Part shown: positions 28,084 through 36,596 of the stretch, piece by piece
How positions within the stretch are numbered: the first letter of the stretch is position 1
How the letters are laid out: each line of letters opens with the position of its first letter
DNA from: SAR86 cluster bacterium
GTDB taxonomy: Bacteria; Pseudomonadota; Gammaproteobacteria; Magnimaribacterales; D2472
Assembly: GCA_018607365.1 (NCBI GenBank)
Contig: JABBBT010000033.1
Coordinates: forward strand, 1-59,278
DNA length: 59,278 nt
Direction of reading: 5' to 3'
Program-made: the position numbers and the translations under genes
Notes under the pieces: generated by a model
The model's input: the letters and a program-made list of their open reading frames with translations, nothing else
The model's database searches: none
Told to the model about the DNA's origin: nothing

Positions 28084-28195
28084 AAAAATGGAGGACTAAG
28101 TCCTCCATTTAGACTAGCAAATTCTAATAGGGGGGAGACGTTGCTAGCTGCACGTATTGTATTAATACTTTCATTCTTATCAATACAATTTCCTC
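28082..28195 (-). ncRNA. Candidate small RNA with C-rich loop and rho-independent terminator
   Basis: Read on the minus strand, three hairpins follow each other. ATTGTATT/AATACAAT occupies 28189-28156. TTGCTAG... with CTAGCAA/TTGCTAG at 28147-28114 has a loop containing UCUCCCCCC (28138-28130). The hairpin ATGGAGGA/TCCTCCAT at 28108-28088 runs into seven T (28088-28082). The U-tract lies on the minus-strand side only, so the terminator serves a minus-strand transcript, yet no protein gene lies upstream of it there. The C-rich loop could pair with Shine-Dalgarno sequences. The 5' end and promoter are not resolved. Confidence 0.5.
28088..28108. terminator. Hairpin terminator downstream of sbcB, strong only on the minus strand
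   Basis: A near-perfect inverted repeat of 10 bases centred at 28098. On the minus strand it is followed by seven T. On the plus strand, after sbcB, it is followed only by TTTAG, so it would be a weak terminator for sbcB. Confidence 0.7.
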
Positions 28196-28276
28196 TAATA
28201 ATCCATTTATCGCTAGGAGATAATATATATATTTAAAGAACATATTTTTTTGGAACACTGAAGATAATAAATTCTG

Positions 28277-28282
28277 TATAAT
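28277..28282 (+). promoter_or_regulatory. -10 box for tRNA-Val(GAC)
   Basis: A perfect TATAAT whose predicted start (about 28289) lies five bases before the mature tRNA. No good -35 box at 16-18 bases; TTGGAA at 28250 is too distant (21). Confidence 0.5.
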
Positions 28283-28293
28283 ACTTTTCTCTT

Positions 28294-28372
28294 AGACCCG
28301 TAGCTCAGTTTTGGTTAGAGCGCCGCATTGACATTGCGGAGGTCGATGGTTCGAGTCCATTCGGGTCTACCA
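28294..28372 (+). tRNA. tRNA-Val (anticodon GAC)
   Basis: 79 nt. Acceptor AGACCCG pairs with CGGGTCT. D stem GCTC/GAGC, anticodon stem CCGCA/TGCGG with loop TTGACAT (anticodon GAC), T arm GATGG-TTCGAGT-CCATT, encoded CCA. Confidence 0.95.
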
Positions 28373-28457
28373 CTTTATTTTAAATACCAAGAACCTTTAA
28401 TGACTTGCACTTAAAAGTTATGAGAATGCTAAACTCTTTAAATATTATTATAGGATT

Positions 28458-29222
28458 ATGCCAATAATTAAAGCTAACAACCTTGTAAAAACATACAAGG
28501 ATCCAAAAGATTCAAATAAATACCTTAAAGCTGTTGATGGAATATCTCTGTCTATTAATGCAGGGGAAATTTATGGGATATTAGGTCCTAACGGAGCAGG
28601 AAAAACTACAACACTTGAAATGTTAGAAGGTCTTAAAGATATAGATGATGGAACAGCTTTTATTAATTCAATTAATGTAAGTATTAATCCCTATCAAGTT
28701 AAGCAGGTTATTGGAGTCCAGCTTCAGGCAAATGAGTATTTCGATAATATGAGCTTATCCGAATTACTTAACTTATTTAGTGCCTTATACGGTTCATCAA
28801 ATGATCCCATGGAGCTTTTAAATAAAGTCAATTTAGGGGACAAAGCTAACGCAAAAGCAAACGAGCTATCAGGTGGTCAAAAGCAAAGATTTTCTATTGC
28901 CTGCGCATTGGTTAATAACCCACTAGTATTATTTTTAGACGAACCAACTACAGGGCTCGATCCACAGGCAAAGCGAAGCTTGTGGGACCTAGTCTTAGAT
29001 TTAAATAAAATGGGGATGACCATTGTTTTAACTACTCATAATATGGAAGAAGCTCAAGTATTATGCCAAAGAATAGCCATAATGGATTATGGAAAAATTA
29101 TTGCTGAAGATACTCCTCAAAATTTAATTCTACAACATGCTCCAGACAAGCAGAGAGAGGTCATTAGTGGAAATATGGAAGATGTTTTTATAGCTTTAAC
29201 AGGTCATGGATTAAGGGATTAA
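28458..29222 (+). CDS. ABC transporter ATP-binding protein (ABC-2 exporter)
   Basis: 254 residues. Walker A GPNGAGKTTT, Q-loop region VIGVQLQ, signature LSGGQKQR, Walker B VLFLDEP, D-loop GLDP and switch histidine TTHN are all intact. The class is that of drug/antibiotic or lipid exporters of the CcmA/DrrA type. Its permease starts one base after its stop. Substrate unknown. Confidence 0.9.
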   Translation: MPIIKANNLVKTYKDPKDSNKYLKAVDGISLSINAGEIYGILGPNGAGKTTTLEMLEGLKDIDDGTAFINSINVSINPYQVKQVIGVQLQANEYFDNMSLSELLNLFSALYGSSNDPMELLNKVNLGDKANAKANELSGGQKQRFSIACALVNNPLVLFLDEPTTGLDPQAKRSLWDLVLDLNKMGMTIVLTTHNMEEAQVLCQRIAIMDYGKIIAEDTPQNLILQHAPDKQREVISGNMEDVFIALTGHGLRD

Positions 29223-29223
29223 C

Positions 29224-30312
29224 ATGTTTAATAAACCTCAAGCTTATTTAACAAAGGTATTTATCCAAATTTTTTTAAGAAATAAGCAATATATTATTTT
29301 TAGCCTCATTCTTCCTCTTTTAATTTTAGGAATAGTTGGGCTCAATGAGGGCGATACTGATCCTATAGATATTGGTTTAGTTAACAATTCTGAATCAAAC
29401 TTATCTCAAGAATTTATAGAGCAATTGACTTCGAGTAATCTATTTAATGTTGAACAAGACAGCGAAGATAAATTACGAACAGATTTAATTAATGGTGACT
29501 TGATGGTTGTATTAATTATTCCTAGAGCCATGGATATTGAAGTAGACAATTTAGATATTAAGCTTTTGGTAGATAAATCTCAAACTCAATTTATTCAGAC
29601 CATAGAACCAATTCTTAATCAATCTCTCTTATCTATTGAGCGTCAAATCACGGGTAATATTCCTATGTTTAAATTGGTAGTAGAGGATGTTAAATCAAGA
29701 ACATTAAGTTATATCGATTTTCTTTTACCAGGAATTATGGCTTTTATGCTAATGAACTTGAGTATTGCTGGAAGTGGTTTTAATGTAGTTGAATTTAGGC
29801 GAAGGGGCATTCTTAAGCGTCTTTTTGTTACCCCAATAAAACCTATTGATTTTGTTATAGCTATAGTAATAGCAAGAATGGTAATAGTTTTGGGTCAGTT
29901 GAGTATTATTTTTAGTTTTGCTTTATTTATATTGGATGTAAATGTAGTTGGCAATATTTTTAATTTATATTTCGTGATAGTGTTCGGTATTCTAATGTTT
30001 TTAACTTTAGGTTTTTCATTAGGTAGCTTAGCAAAAACACAAGAAAGCGTTGGAGTTATGGCAACAATATTTATATACCCACAATTAGTATTATCAGGGG
30101 TGTTTTTTCCTTTAGAATCCTTACCAGTATTCATACAACCATTCGCAGAAATTTTACCTCTAACCTTGGTAGCTGATGCAATGAGATCAATTGCTAACGA
30201 CGGACTGCAGCTAATGGATATTTATTCAAACTTTATCGGTATAGCGTTTTGGATAGTTATTGGGATGCTAGTTTCTACAAAGTTATTTGTTTGGAAAGAG
30301 GTGGCTGGCTAA
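29224..30312 (+). CDS. ABC-2 type permease
   Basis: 362 residues. One N-terminal membrane helix (about 20-40), a large extracytoplasmic domain (about 45-165), then five C-terminal helices starting at IDFLLPGIMAFMLMN. The FRRRGILKRLFVTPI loop and the GVFFPLESLPVFIQPFAEILPLT segment are typical of ABC-2 permeases (YhhJ/DrrB-like). It pairs with the ATPase before it and converges with the pseudoazurin operon. Confidence 0.88.
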   Translation: MFNKPQAYLTKVFIQIFLRNKQYIIFSLILPLLILGIVGLNEGDTDPIDIGLVNNSESNLSQEFIEQLTSSNLFNVEQDSEDKLRTDLINGDLMVVLIIPRAMDIEVDNLDIKLLVDKSQTQFIQTIEPILNQSLLSIERQITGNIPMFKLVVEDVKSRTLSYIDFLLPGIMAFMLMNLSIAGSGFNVVEFRRRGILKRLFVTPIKPIDFVIAIVIARMVIVLGQLSIIFSFALFILDVNVVGNIFNLYFVIVFGILMFLTLGFSLGSLAKTQESVGVMATIFIYPQLVLSGVFFPLESLPVFIQPFAEILPLTLVADAMRSIANDGLQLMDIYSNFIGIAFWIVIGMLVSTKLFVWKEVAG

Positions 30313-30327
30313 ATTATATAAATTTTT

Positions 30328-30765
30328 TTACAAGCTATTTATATAAGACTCCAATCTGTCTTTATTCATAACAAATGAAGACTTCTTGATTTCTGCAATA
30401 GCTTTTAATGACTCTAAATTGTCAACATTTTTTCCTACTCTAATTAGCCCTACCATAGCCATCATAGAATGTGGCGTACATTGATAACCGTAAACACCTG
30501 GCACATCAAATGTAACACTTATATTTTTACTTAAAGACCCACTCCAAGACGATGCACCATTTGGGATCATGCCGTCAATTGACTCAGAGTTATGAGCAGC
30601 ATCAGTTGCTTCAAAGATAACAGTATCACCAACATCAACATCAAGAACAGATGGCTCAAAAATCATAATACCTTCAGGGCCTTGATTAAGCATTTTAACT
30701 ATATGAGTTTCAGCCGTTATACCTAGGCTGATAAAAAAAGTTATAGTTATAAATATATTTTTCAT
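30328..30765 (-). CDS. Pseudoazurin-like blue copper protein
   Basis: 145 residues with a signal peptide (1-18). Cupredoxin fold with type I copper ligands: His in DAAHNSES and Cys, His, Met in YGYQCTPHSMMAM. It is a periplasmic electron carrier, usually donating to oxidases or denitrification enzymes; no nitrite or N2O reductase is in the window. Its ATG overlaps the TGA of a 51-codon membrane ORF upstream, which in turn overlaps a 60-codon ORF. Confidence 0.88.
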   Translation of the reverse strand: MKNIFITITFFISLGITAETHIVKMLNQGPEGIMIFEPSVLDVDVGDTVIFEATDAAHNSESIDGMIPNGASSWSGSLSKNISVTFDVPGVYGYQCTPHSMMAMVGLIRVGKNVDNLESLKAIAEIKKSSFVMNKDRLESYINSL

Positions 30766-30917
30766 AATAGTTTCTCAGTAATAATTAATAAAATTGTAAT
30801 GATAGATAAGAAAAGAAATCCTAAAATAATAGATGTTATTAATATCTTAAGAGGGGAAGGAGAAAAGCTATCATCACCACCACCAACTCCTATCAAAAGT
30901 TTGAAAACTCTAATCAA
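30762..30917 (-). CDS. Small single-pass membrane protein (51 aa) coupled to pseudoazurin
   Basis: 51 codons with TTG start at 30917-30915 and TGA at 30764-30762. Its start overlaps the TAG of the upstream 60-codon ORF (TTGATTAG) and its stop overlaps the pseudoazurin ATG (ATGA). The N-terminus is MIRVFKLLIG, then a Gly/Asp/Ser/Pro-rich GVGGGDDSFSPSP, then one hydrophobic helix (about 24-47). The double overlap and clean membrane helix argue that it is a real gene. No family recognised. Confidence 0.6.
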   Translation of the reverse strand: MIRVFKLLIGVGGGDDSFSPSPLKILITSIILGFLFLSIITILLIITEKLL

Positions 30918-31092
30918 AGACTATTCCAGTAAGCATCATAGAAAATAGCATTAAAGCCAACACAACTACTTGTATAGCAGCAGGTATAACTACAAACATT
31001 ACTAATGGATCAAACTTCATTGCCATAAAATAGTCTGTTTGACTCCATTCTAAAGCCTCTTGAGGGGTGGCGTTCTTAACTTGCGTGTTCAA
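30910..31092 (-). CDS. Small membrane protein (60 aa) heading the pseudoazurin operon
   Basis: 60 codons starting at TTG 31092-31090, with GGAG about 8 bases upstream as ribosome site. The polar N-terminus (ATPQEALEWSQTDYFMAMKF) is followed by one long hydrophobic helix (about 29-58) ending in VFD. First gene of the set 60 aa, 51 aa, pseudoazurin. No family recognised; an accessory subunit of a membrane redox complex is conceivable but unproven. Confidence 0.6.
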   Translation of the reverse strand: MNTQVKNATPQEALEWSQTDYFMAMKFDPLVMFVVIPAAIQVVVLALMLFSMMLTGIVFD

Positions 31093-31231
31093 TATATAGC
31101 TCCATATGTTGTTAAAACGTCTTTATTATATATATTTATAATTATATATCAATAAAACTTATAATATTAATTGTATTATTTAATTCATATAGAATAAAAA
31201 AAATATATAATATTTTTTTAAGGAAAATCAA

Positions 31232-32422
31232 ATGGCATCTACTCCCAAATTTTTAATATTTTTTAATGTAATATTTCTTGCCTCATTAAGTTCAAGTGAT
31301 ATGTATTACCCTGAAAACGTATGGGAACTATCATCCCCAGAAAGCCAAAATGTTGACTCAGAAAAAGTTAATAAACTTATAAATCTATCTTTTAATGATC
31401 AGTCTACTTTGGGCGTAGTTATTATAAAAAATGGAAAAATTATTGGAGAAAGATATGCAGATGGTTATGACTCCTCTTCTCATGGAACATCATGGTCAAT
31501 GGCTAAAAGTTACTATGCAGCTCTGATTGGTATCTCTATTGAAAAAGGTGAGATAGGAAGCCTTGATGATAAAGTTGGAAAGTACCTTAACTATTATAAT
31601 GACGAAAGATCAGAGATCACAATTAGGGATCTTTTAGATATGTCTAGTGGTTTAGATTTCCCTGCCCATGAACATGAAAAAATGTTTTTTCAAAGCAATC
31701 ATTTGGATTATGCAAAATCTGTTGGAGTTGAAAAAAATGCAGGTCTTAAATGGGAATATAACAATGTAAATTCAATGATTATTGGTGATATTCTCCATTC
31801 TGTAACTGGAGTTAAAGCGGACAAGCTTCTTTCTAAAAGAATATTTGAACCAATTGGAATGAAAGATTTTAAACTTTGGAAAGATGAATATGGAAATGTT
31901 CTTACTTACTGTTGCGTAGATATGTCTGCCCAAGAGTATTCAAAGTTTGGCTTACTATTTGCTAGAAACGGTCAATGGAACGGAAAGCAAATAATACCTA
32001 AGGCTTTTATAGATGAGACATTTAAAGTTGTTTGGGGCTTCACGCCAGAAAGTCCAAGAAGAGGCTATTCATTGCATTGGTGGATTTCTAAACATGACGA
32101 TGAAAGTAAAATATTTAATACGTCTGGTAAGTTTGGCCAATACACCTTTGTAGATAGAGAAAATGATGTTGTTTTTACAAGAATAACTAAATACGCTCAA
32201 AATAATGATGGCGATATTCAAAAATGGGGGCCGCTAAAATATTTTAGATGGGCAGGAGTATCAACCGCTGTAATGACAGCGAGAACCCTTTTAGACCTTG
32301 GTATTATTAAAGAGGGGACTGATGTAGTAACTCCTATAACTGAAGAAATAGGCGAGTCTAAAGAGTTTTACCAAGATTATGAAAAAATTATAGATGCAAT
32401 GGCAGACTTAAGTAGAGATTAA
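31232..32422 (+). CDS. Exported serine hydrolase, class C beta-lactamase family
   Basis: 396 residues with a signal peptide (about 1-22). The SxxK motif is S89-M-A-K92 (TSWSMAKSYY); YxN is in KWEYNNVNS; a late HWWI lies where the third motif is expected. Most like esterase/6-aminohexanoate-dimer hydrolase types rather than true beta-lactamases. Physiological substrate unknown. An AAGGA ribosome site precedes ATG 31232; the 139-bp gap before it is extremely AT-rich. Confidence 0.82.
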   Translation: MASTPKFLIFFNVIFLASLSSSDMYYPENVWELSSPESQNVDSEKVNKLINLSFNDQSTLGVVIIKNGKIIGERYADGYDSSSHGTSWSMAKSYYAALIGISIEKGEIGSLDDKVGKYLNYYNDERSEITIRDLLDMSSGLDFPAHEHEKMFFQSNHLDYAKSVGVEKNAGLKWEYNNVNSMIIGDILHSVTGVKADKLLSKRIFEPIGMKDFKLWKDEYGNVLTYCCVDMSAQEYSKFGLLFARNGQWNGKQIIPKAFIDETFKVVWGFTPESPRRGYSLHWWISKHDDESKIFNTSGKFGQYTFVDRENDVVFTRITKYAQNNDGDIQKWGPLKYFRWAGVSTAVMTARTLLDLGIIKEGTDVVTPITEEIGESKEFYQDYEKIIDAMADLSRD

Positions 32423-32601
32423 TCTTCTTTCTGTTTTTTTATTAAATAAGCTCCCATATCTTTTTTCCATTCTTCAAGATAGTAGCCGTCATTGCCATGC
32501 TTGTTTAGATATTTAAAAAAAACCCTCCCATCTTCATCTTCAAAACCAGCCTCAAAAGGTTTTCCTGTTAGCTTATTTGGTCTTTTAAAAGAATCATCCA
32601 T
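32419..32601 (-). CDS. Small soluble protein (60 aa), unknown
   Basis: 60 residues, charged, with FEAGFEDEDGRVFFKYLNKHGNDGYYLEEWKKDMG. Its ATG overlaps the stop of the preceding ORF (AATGGATGA), suggesting coupling at the end of the SLC13 operon. Its end overlaps the convergent hydrolase gene by 4 bases. No family recognised. Confidence 0.55.
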   Translation of the reverse strand: MDDSFKRPNKLTGKPFEAGFEDEDGRVFFKYLNKHGNDGYYLEEWKKDMGAYLIKKQKED

Positions 32602-32860
32602 TATTTTTTATTATTTGTTTAAAAATTAGAGCAACTTCTTTTGTTCTATCTTTAGATCTTTTAGATAAAGAAAAATACTCATCTATTAATGAGTATAAGA
32701 GGTAATGCGGTTGTTCTGAGTATTTTACTCCATCTGCAAATGATACAAATGCAACAGTTTTCTTATTATTAAACTTTTTTAAATTATGCTTTTTGTCATG
32801 CATAGTGATGCAGACTTTTTTAATTTTTTTAAAATACTCTTCAAGACTTTCGTCTTCAAG
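32594..32860 (-). CDS. Small soluble protein (88 aa), unknown
   Basis: 88 residues from ATG 32860; a TTG at 32893 inside the end of the SLC13 gene would give 99. Lys-rich, with IKKVCITMHDKKHNLKKF and VAFVSFADGVKY, no membrane segment. It lies between the SLC13 transporter and the 60-residue ORF, overlapping the latter. No family recognised. Confidence 0.55.
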   Translation of the reverse strand, partial: LEDESLEEYFKKIKKVCITMHDKKHNLKKFNNKKTVAFVSFADGVKYSEQPHYLLYSLIDEYFSLSKRSKDRTKEVALIFKQIIKNNG

Positions 32861-32879
32861 CATAGTTGGAAATTTCAAC

Positions 32880-34646
32880 CTAAGTCCAGACAAATAAAAT
32901 CATTGGAATCGAAACAGTAATAATTAGTAAATCTAATGGTAGGCCTAACCTCCAATAATCAGTAAATTTATAGTTACCAGGTCCCATTATTACAGTATTA
33001 CATTGATGACCAATAGGCGTTAAAAATGCACAGCTTGCACCCACTGCCACGACCATTAAGAAAGGTTCAATTGCATAACCTAGCTCTATTGCAATTCCTG
33101 CAGAGATTGGAGCCATTATTACTGCCGTTGCTGCATTATTTATAATATCAGTAGTGGCCATTGTTATGACTAATATCAAAAATAATAACCAAAAGAGACT
33201 CATATCAGCTGCATATAATGAGATGTTTGATGATATTACATCACTCAGGCCGGTTGTCTGAAGAGCAGTTCCAATTGGAATCATTGCAGCAAGCATTATT
33301 ATTATTGGCCAATCAATATCTCTATAGAAATTGCTATCAATAATTTTAATTCTAGCAAAGCCTAAAACACATAAAAGAAATGCTGCTGATGTTGGAAGAA
33401 CATTTAAGGCAACTAAGATAATCGAAGTCGTAAAAAATACTAAACCTTTTAATAATCTACTTCTACTAGGAATTGTTTGAAGTTCTCTCTGTCTTAGAGG
33501 CATTAGGCCAAGATGTTTTATTTTATTAGTTACGTCTTCTTCATCAAGATCCCTAACACCTAAAAGCAACACATCTCCTGCTCTAAATGTTTCTCTAGTT
33601 AGCCTTGTTCTATATCTTGCTCCTTTTCTCCAAAGACCAAGTAGATTGAGCTCTTCATATGCGAGTTTTAAGAAAAAATCATACTTTCTTCCAATTAATC
33701 TAGAGCCTGGGGTTATCATGGCTTCAATTTCTTCTAAATCTTCATCTTTAAAAGAGTGAAGCTCCTCTGGAATAGAAAAACCAAATACATCAAGAATTGT
33801 TCCAATTTCATCGGGTGGGGTTTTAATTACAAGGATTTGATCGGGTTTAATTCTTAAATTATTTTTAACTTTCTTCACACCCCCTGACTCACTTACTATG
33901 CCAATAACTTCTGTATCCTCGCCAGCTTCTTTTTTAAATGCGGATAAGGTCATTCCAATAGCTGAACTGTCTTCATTTACTGATACTTCAAATAAATACC
34001 CCTTAAGATCTATTAACGCTGAGCCTGAATTAGAATTTTCTCTTAGTTGAATAAATTTATTTCCAATAACAGCGATAAATACAATACTTAGAAGTGTAAT
34101 GACGAGACCAACATAGGAAAAATCAAAAAAATTGAAGCCAGCACTTGAAATTGTTGATTTATACTCAGAAATAATTATGTTTGGAGGCGTTCCAATGGTT
34201 GTATTCATTCCACCTAAAATACAGGCAAATGCGAGTGGCATTAAAAATCTAGAAGGGTGCCAGTCCATCTTTTGACAAATATTTAGTGTTATAGGAAGAA
34301 GAATGGCAAGGGCACCAATATTATTAATAAATGAAGATAATATTGCAGCTATTAACAACAGAGAAATCAAAAATTGAAATTTAGTAAAACTCCTTCCGCC
34401 AATAATTTTTCCAACAAGGCCTGTTAGCCCAGAATTTTTTAGGCCTTGGCTAATAATAAGTACCAGTGCAACGGTAATAACGGCAGGATGGGCAAAGCCA
34501 TCAAATGCTTGATTTGAAGGAATAACTCCTAAAATAATAAGTGTGACCAAGGCAGCTGACGCTAAGGCATCATATCTAAATTTACCCCAAATAAATAAAC
34601 CTAATAATGAAACAATTGTTATCGATAATATATATTGGTCACTCAT
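32880..34646 (-). CDS. SLC13-family permease with TrkA-C domains
   Basis: 588 residues. The membrane halves (about 1-190 and 395-588) carry SFINNIGALAILLPI and TDIINNAATAVIMAP, the paired N-N motifs of the DASS/SLC13 carriers (sulfate, dicarboxylate or phosphate with Na+). Between them lie two TrkA-C (RCK-C) domains (about 205-290 and 300-385), the layout of bacterial Na/sulfate-type permeases. It is preceded by MscS and followed by two small ORFs on the same strand. Confidence 0.87.
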   Translation of the reverse strand: MSDQYILSITIVSLLGLFIWGKFRYDALASAALVTLIILGVIPSNQAFDGFAHPAVITVALVLIISQGLKNSGLTGLVGKIIGGRSFTKFQFLISLLLIAAILSSFINNIGALAILLPITLNICQKMDWHPSRFLMPLAFACILGGMNTTIGTPPNIIISEYKSTISSAGFNFFDFSYVGLVITLLSIVFIAVIGNKFIQLRENSNSGSALIDLKGYLFEVSVNEDSSAIGMTLSAFKKEAGEDTEVIGIVSESGGVKKVKNNLRIKPDQILVIKTPPDEIGTILDVFGFSIPEELHSFKDEDLEEIEAMITPGSRLIGRKYDFFLKLAYEELNLLGLWRKGARYRTRLTRETFRAGDVLLLGVRDLDEEDVTNKIKHLGLMPLRQRELQTIPSRSRLLKGLVFFTTSIILVALNVLPTSAAFLLCVLGFARIKIIDSNFYRDIDWPIIIMLAAMIPIGTALQTTGLSDVISSNISLYAADMSLFWLLFLILVITMATTDIINNAATAVIMAPISAGIAIELGYAIEPFLMVVAVGASCAFLTPIGHQCNTVIMGPGNYKFTDYWRLGLPLDLLIITVSIPMILFVWT

Positions 34647-34664
34647 TAAGAAGTATTGATATTG

Positions 34665-35750
34665 TTATTTAGGCATACTCTCAACATAAAGTGATGTTGA
34701 TGGGTATGCAAATTCTGAATTATTAGCTTTAACAATTTTCATAATATTAAATATCAGATTTTCTTTCACTTCATTGTATGCTGCAAAGCCCACCGGGTCT
34801 GAGTAGGCAACAATTAAAATATCAATAGAACTAGCACCTAACTCAACAACTCTTACTACTGGATCTAAGTCAGGATCAGATACAAAGTCGTCACTATTGA
34901 TAATATATTCCTTGATTTCTGTTCGTATTAACTCTAATTGCTCAACAGAGGTAGAGTAGATCAAATTGATTTTCCAATTTAGTCTTCTGTTAAACATATC
35001 TCCGTGATTAATAACTTTTACATCAGAGAGATCTTTATTTGGTATTGTCATTGGTGCAGTATCAAATGTTCTTATGACCGTTGATCTAAAACCAATTGTC
35101 TCAACTATTCCATGAAGTTGTCCTGACACCTCTATACGATCTCCTGGTTGAAATCTGTGTTCACCAATTATAAGAATTCCAGCTATTAAATTTTTAAAGA
35201 AATCTTGAGCTCCAAGAGCAACTGCTACAGAAAAAAGTCCCAGTCCGGCTACTAATGGACCAATTTGAATACCAAAAATATCTAAAATTATTGCTATACC
35301 AATTACCCAAACTAAGAAACGTGATGCTCTTTCTAGCCACATTTGCATTGATGCAGTAAGCCAAGCGCTAGTAGATAGAGCAACAAAAATAGGCTTTACA
35401 GCATTAGAAAGGGCACTAAAAATAGTAAAAATGACAAAAGCCTTAACAATGTTTGTAGCAATATCCCCAACAAGACCCTCAATAGGCAAGATTAATGTAC
35501 ACAAATAAAAGGCAATCGTAACGGGTATGAGTCCTATTGGTTTTCGAAGCGCACTCAGTATCTCATCATCAATTTTTGATTCTGTCTTATCAGCTAGCCT
35601 ACCTAATGCATTTAATATTACAGAAATAACGAAACCTCTGAATAAAAATGCTATTAAAATAACAGCTAGTGAGGATATTATTGAGCCTAGGTCTATTCCC
35701 AGAAAACCTCTATTCCAAACCTGACTAACCAGTTCTAAAAAATTGTCCAT
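34665..35750 (-). CDS. MscS-family mechanosensitive channel
   Basis: 361 residues. About four N-terminal membrane helices, then the pore-lining segment and VAGLGLFSVAVALGAQDFFKNLIAGI, followed by the beta domain with FQPGDRIEV, GIVETIGFRSTVIRTFD, TIPNKDLSDVKVINHG. It releases solutes under osmotic downshock. Lies 18 bases upstream of the SLC13 gene on the same strand. Confidence 0.9.
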   Translation of the reverse strand: MDNFLELVSQVWNRGFLGIDLGSIISSLAVILIAFLFRGFVISVILNALGRLADKTESKIDDEILSALRKPIGLIPVTIAFYLCTLILPIEGLVGDIATNIVKAFVIFTIFSALSNAVKPIFVALSTSAWLTASMQMWLERASRFLVWVIGIAIILDIFGIQIGPLVAGLGLFSVAVALGAQDFFKNLIAGILIIGEHRFQPGDRIEVSGQLHGIVETIGFRSTVIRTFDTAPMTIPNKDLSDVKVINHGDMFNRRLNWKINLIYSTSVEQLELIRTEIKEYIINSDDFVSDPDLDPVVRVVELGASSIDILIVAYSDPVGFAAYNEVKENLIFNIMKIVKANNSEFAYPSTSLYVESMPK

Positions 35751-35815
35751 ATTTAATATTCCATTTTAATTACATTAAAAATCTTTTTGCCATATTAAGC
35801 AAAACTTATTTGATA

Positions 35816-36517
35816 CTATTTAGCCAACTTATCTTTAATAGCATATGGTATATATATTAAATAGAACATTGCTATTGCAAGTGGCGTAGTGATTAAAAGA
35901 TGAAGGGGAGGTTCTGGAAATGCATCCATTAAGCTTGCGCCTGCAGGTTTCGCTATTAAGTACCAATAATTAGCTGGCTCTCCCAGTATAAGATTAATTA
36001 AATATACTATAGGAAGAAGAACAAAGGCTGTTATTGCAGAGACAGTTAATATATCTTTTGCATAAGGACGGTTTCCAAGAGATATTGTTGCATACATAAT
36101 TCCTATAATAATCATTCCGTGACCTATCATAAAAAATGCATAATCAAGATCAATAACTGGAATATCTGGGGTAATAATTGCCATAGATGCTCCAGCTAAT
36201 CCCCAAAAAAATGCACATTTATAAAGAATTTTTGGACCACCTAAAAGAAAAGTTGCTAAAAATATTTCAGATAAATCACACATATGTATTGGTAAAATTT
36301 CTCTCCAGTTATAAGGATTTTGAAGAAGGTATAAATCTTTATAGGGTGAAATAATTACATGCGACAAGATAATAAAAGCAATAATTTTAGAAATTAATGA
36401 CTTGTTTGATGTGGATTGATTTTTGCAAGCTAAAGGGAGGAATATAGCAACAGATGCAATTAAAGCCATTGTTATTAAATGAATATTTCCAAAAAGTATA
36501 AAAGGACTAGCATTCAT
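35816..36517 (-). CDS. TIGR02206/YwaF-like integral membrane protein
   Basis: 233 residues with six or seven membrane helices. FGNIHLITM near the N-terminus, NWREILPIHMCDLSEIFLATFLL and FWGLAGASMAIITPDIP are typical of the TIGR02206 (YwaF) family. Role unknown. First gene of the minus-strand group including MscS. Confidence 0.75.
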   Translation of the reverse strand: MNASPFILFGNIHLITMALIASVAIFLPLACKNQSTSNKSLISKIIAFIILSHVIISPYKDLYLLQNPYNWREILPIHMCDLSEIFLATFLLGGPKILYKCAFFWGLAGASMAIITPDIPVIDLDYAFFMIGHGMIIIGIMYATISLGNRPYAKDILTVSAITAFVLLPIVYLINLILGEPANYWYLIAKPAGASLMDAFPEPPLHLLITTPLAIAMFYLIYIPYAIKDKLAK

Positions 36518-36596
36518 ACCATCTCTCCCAAAAATAATAATATTCGTGATTATAAATGTTTTTAAATATTATCTCCAAAAAAAACAAGGAAAGGAT

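Noticed and set aside
28088-28108. Hairpin as an ordinary sbcB terminator
   Set aside because: The T-tract lies on the minus-strand side; after sbcB only TTTAG follows. It may act weakly for sbcB, but that does not explain its orientation.
30910-31092. Light-harvesting polypeptide-like small membrane protein
   Set aside because: Size is similar, but the hydrophobic helix has no histidine ligand for bacteriochlorophyll and no photosynthesis gene is near.
31093-31231. AT-rich 139-bp gap as an origin of replication or attachment site
   Set aside because: No DnaA boxes, direct repeats or integrase are seen; it looks like divergent promoter sequence only.
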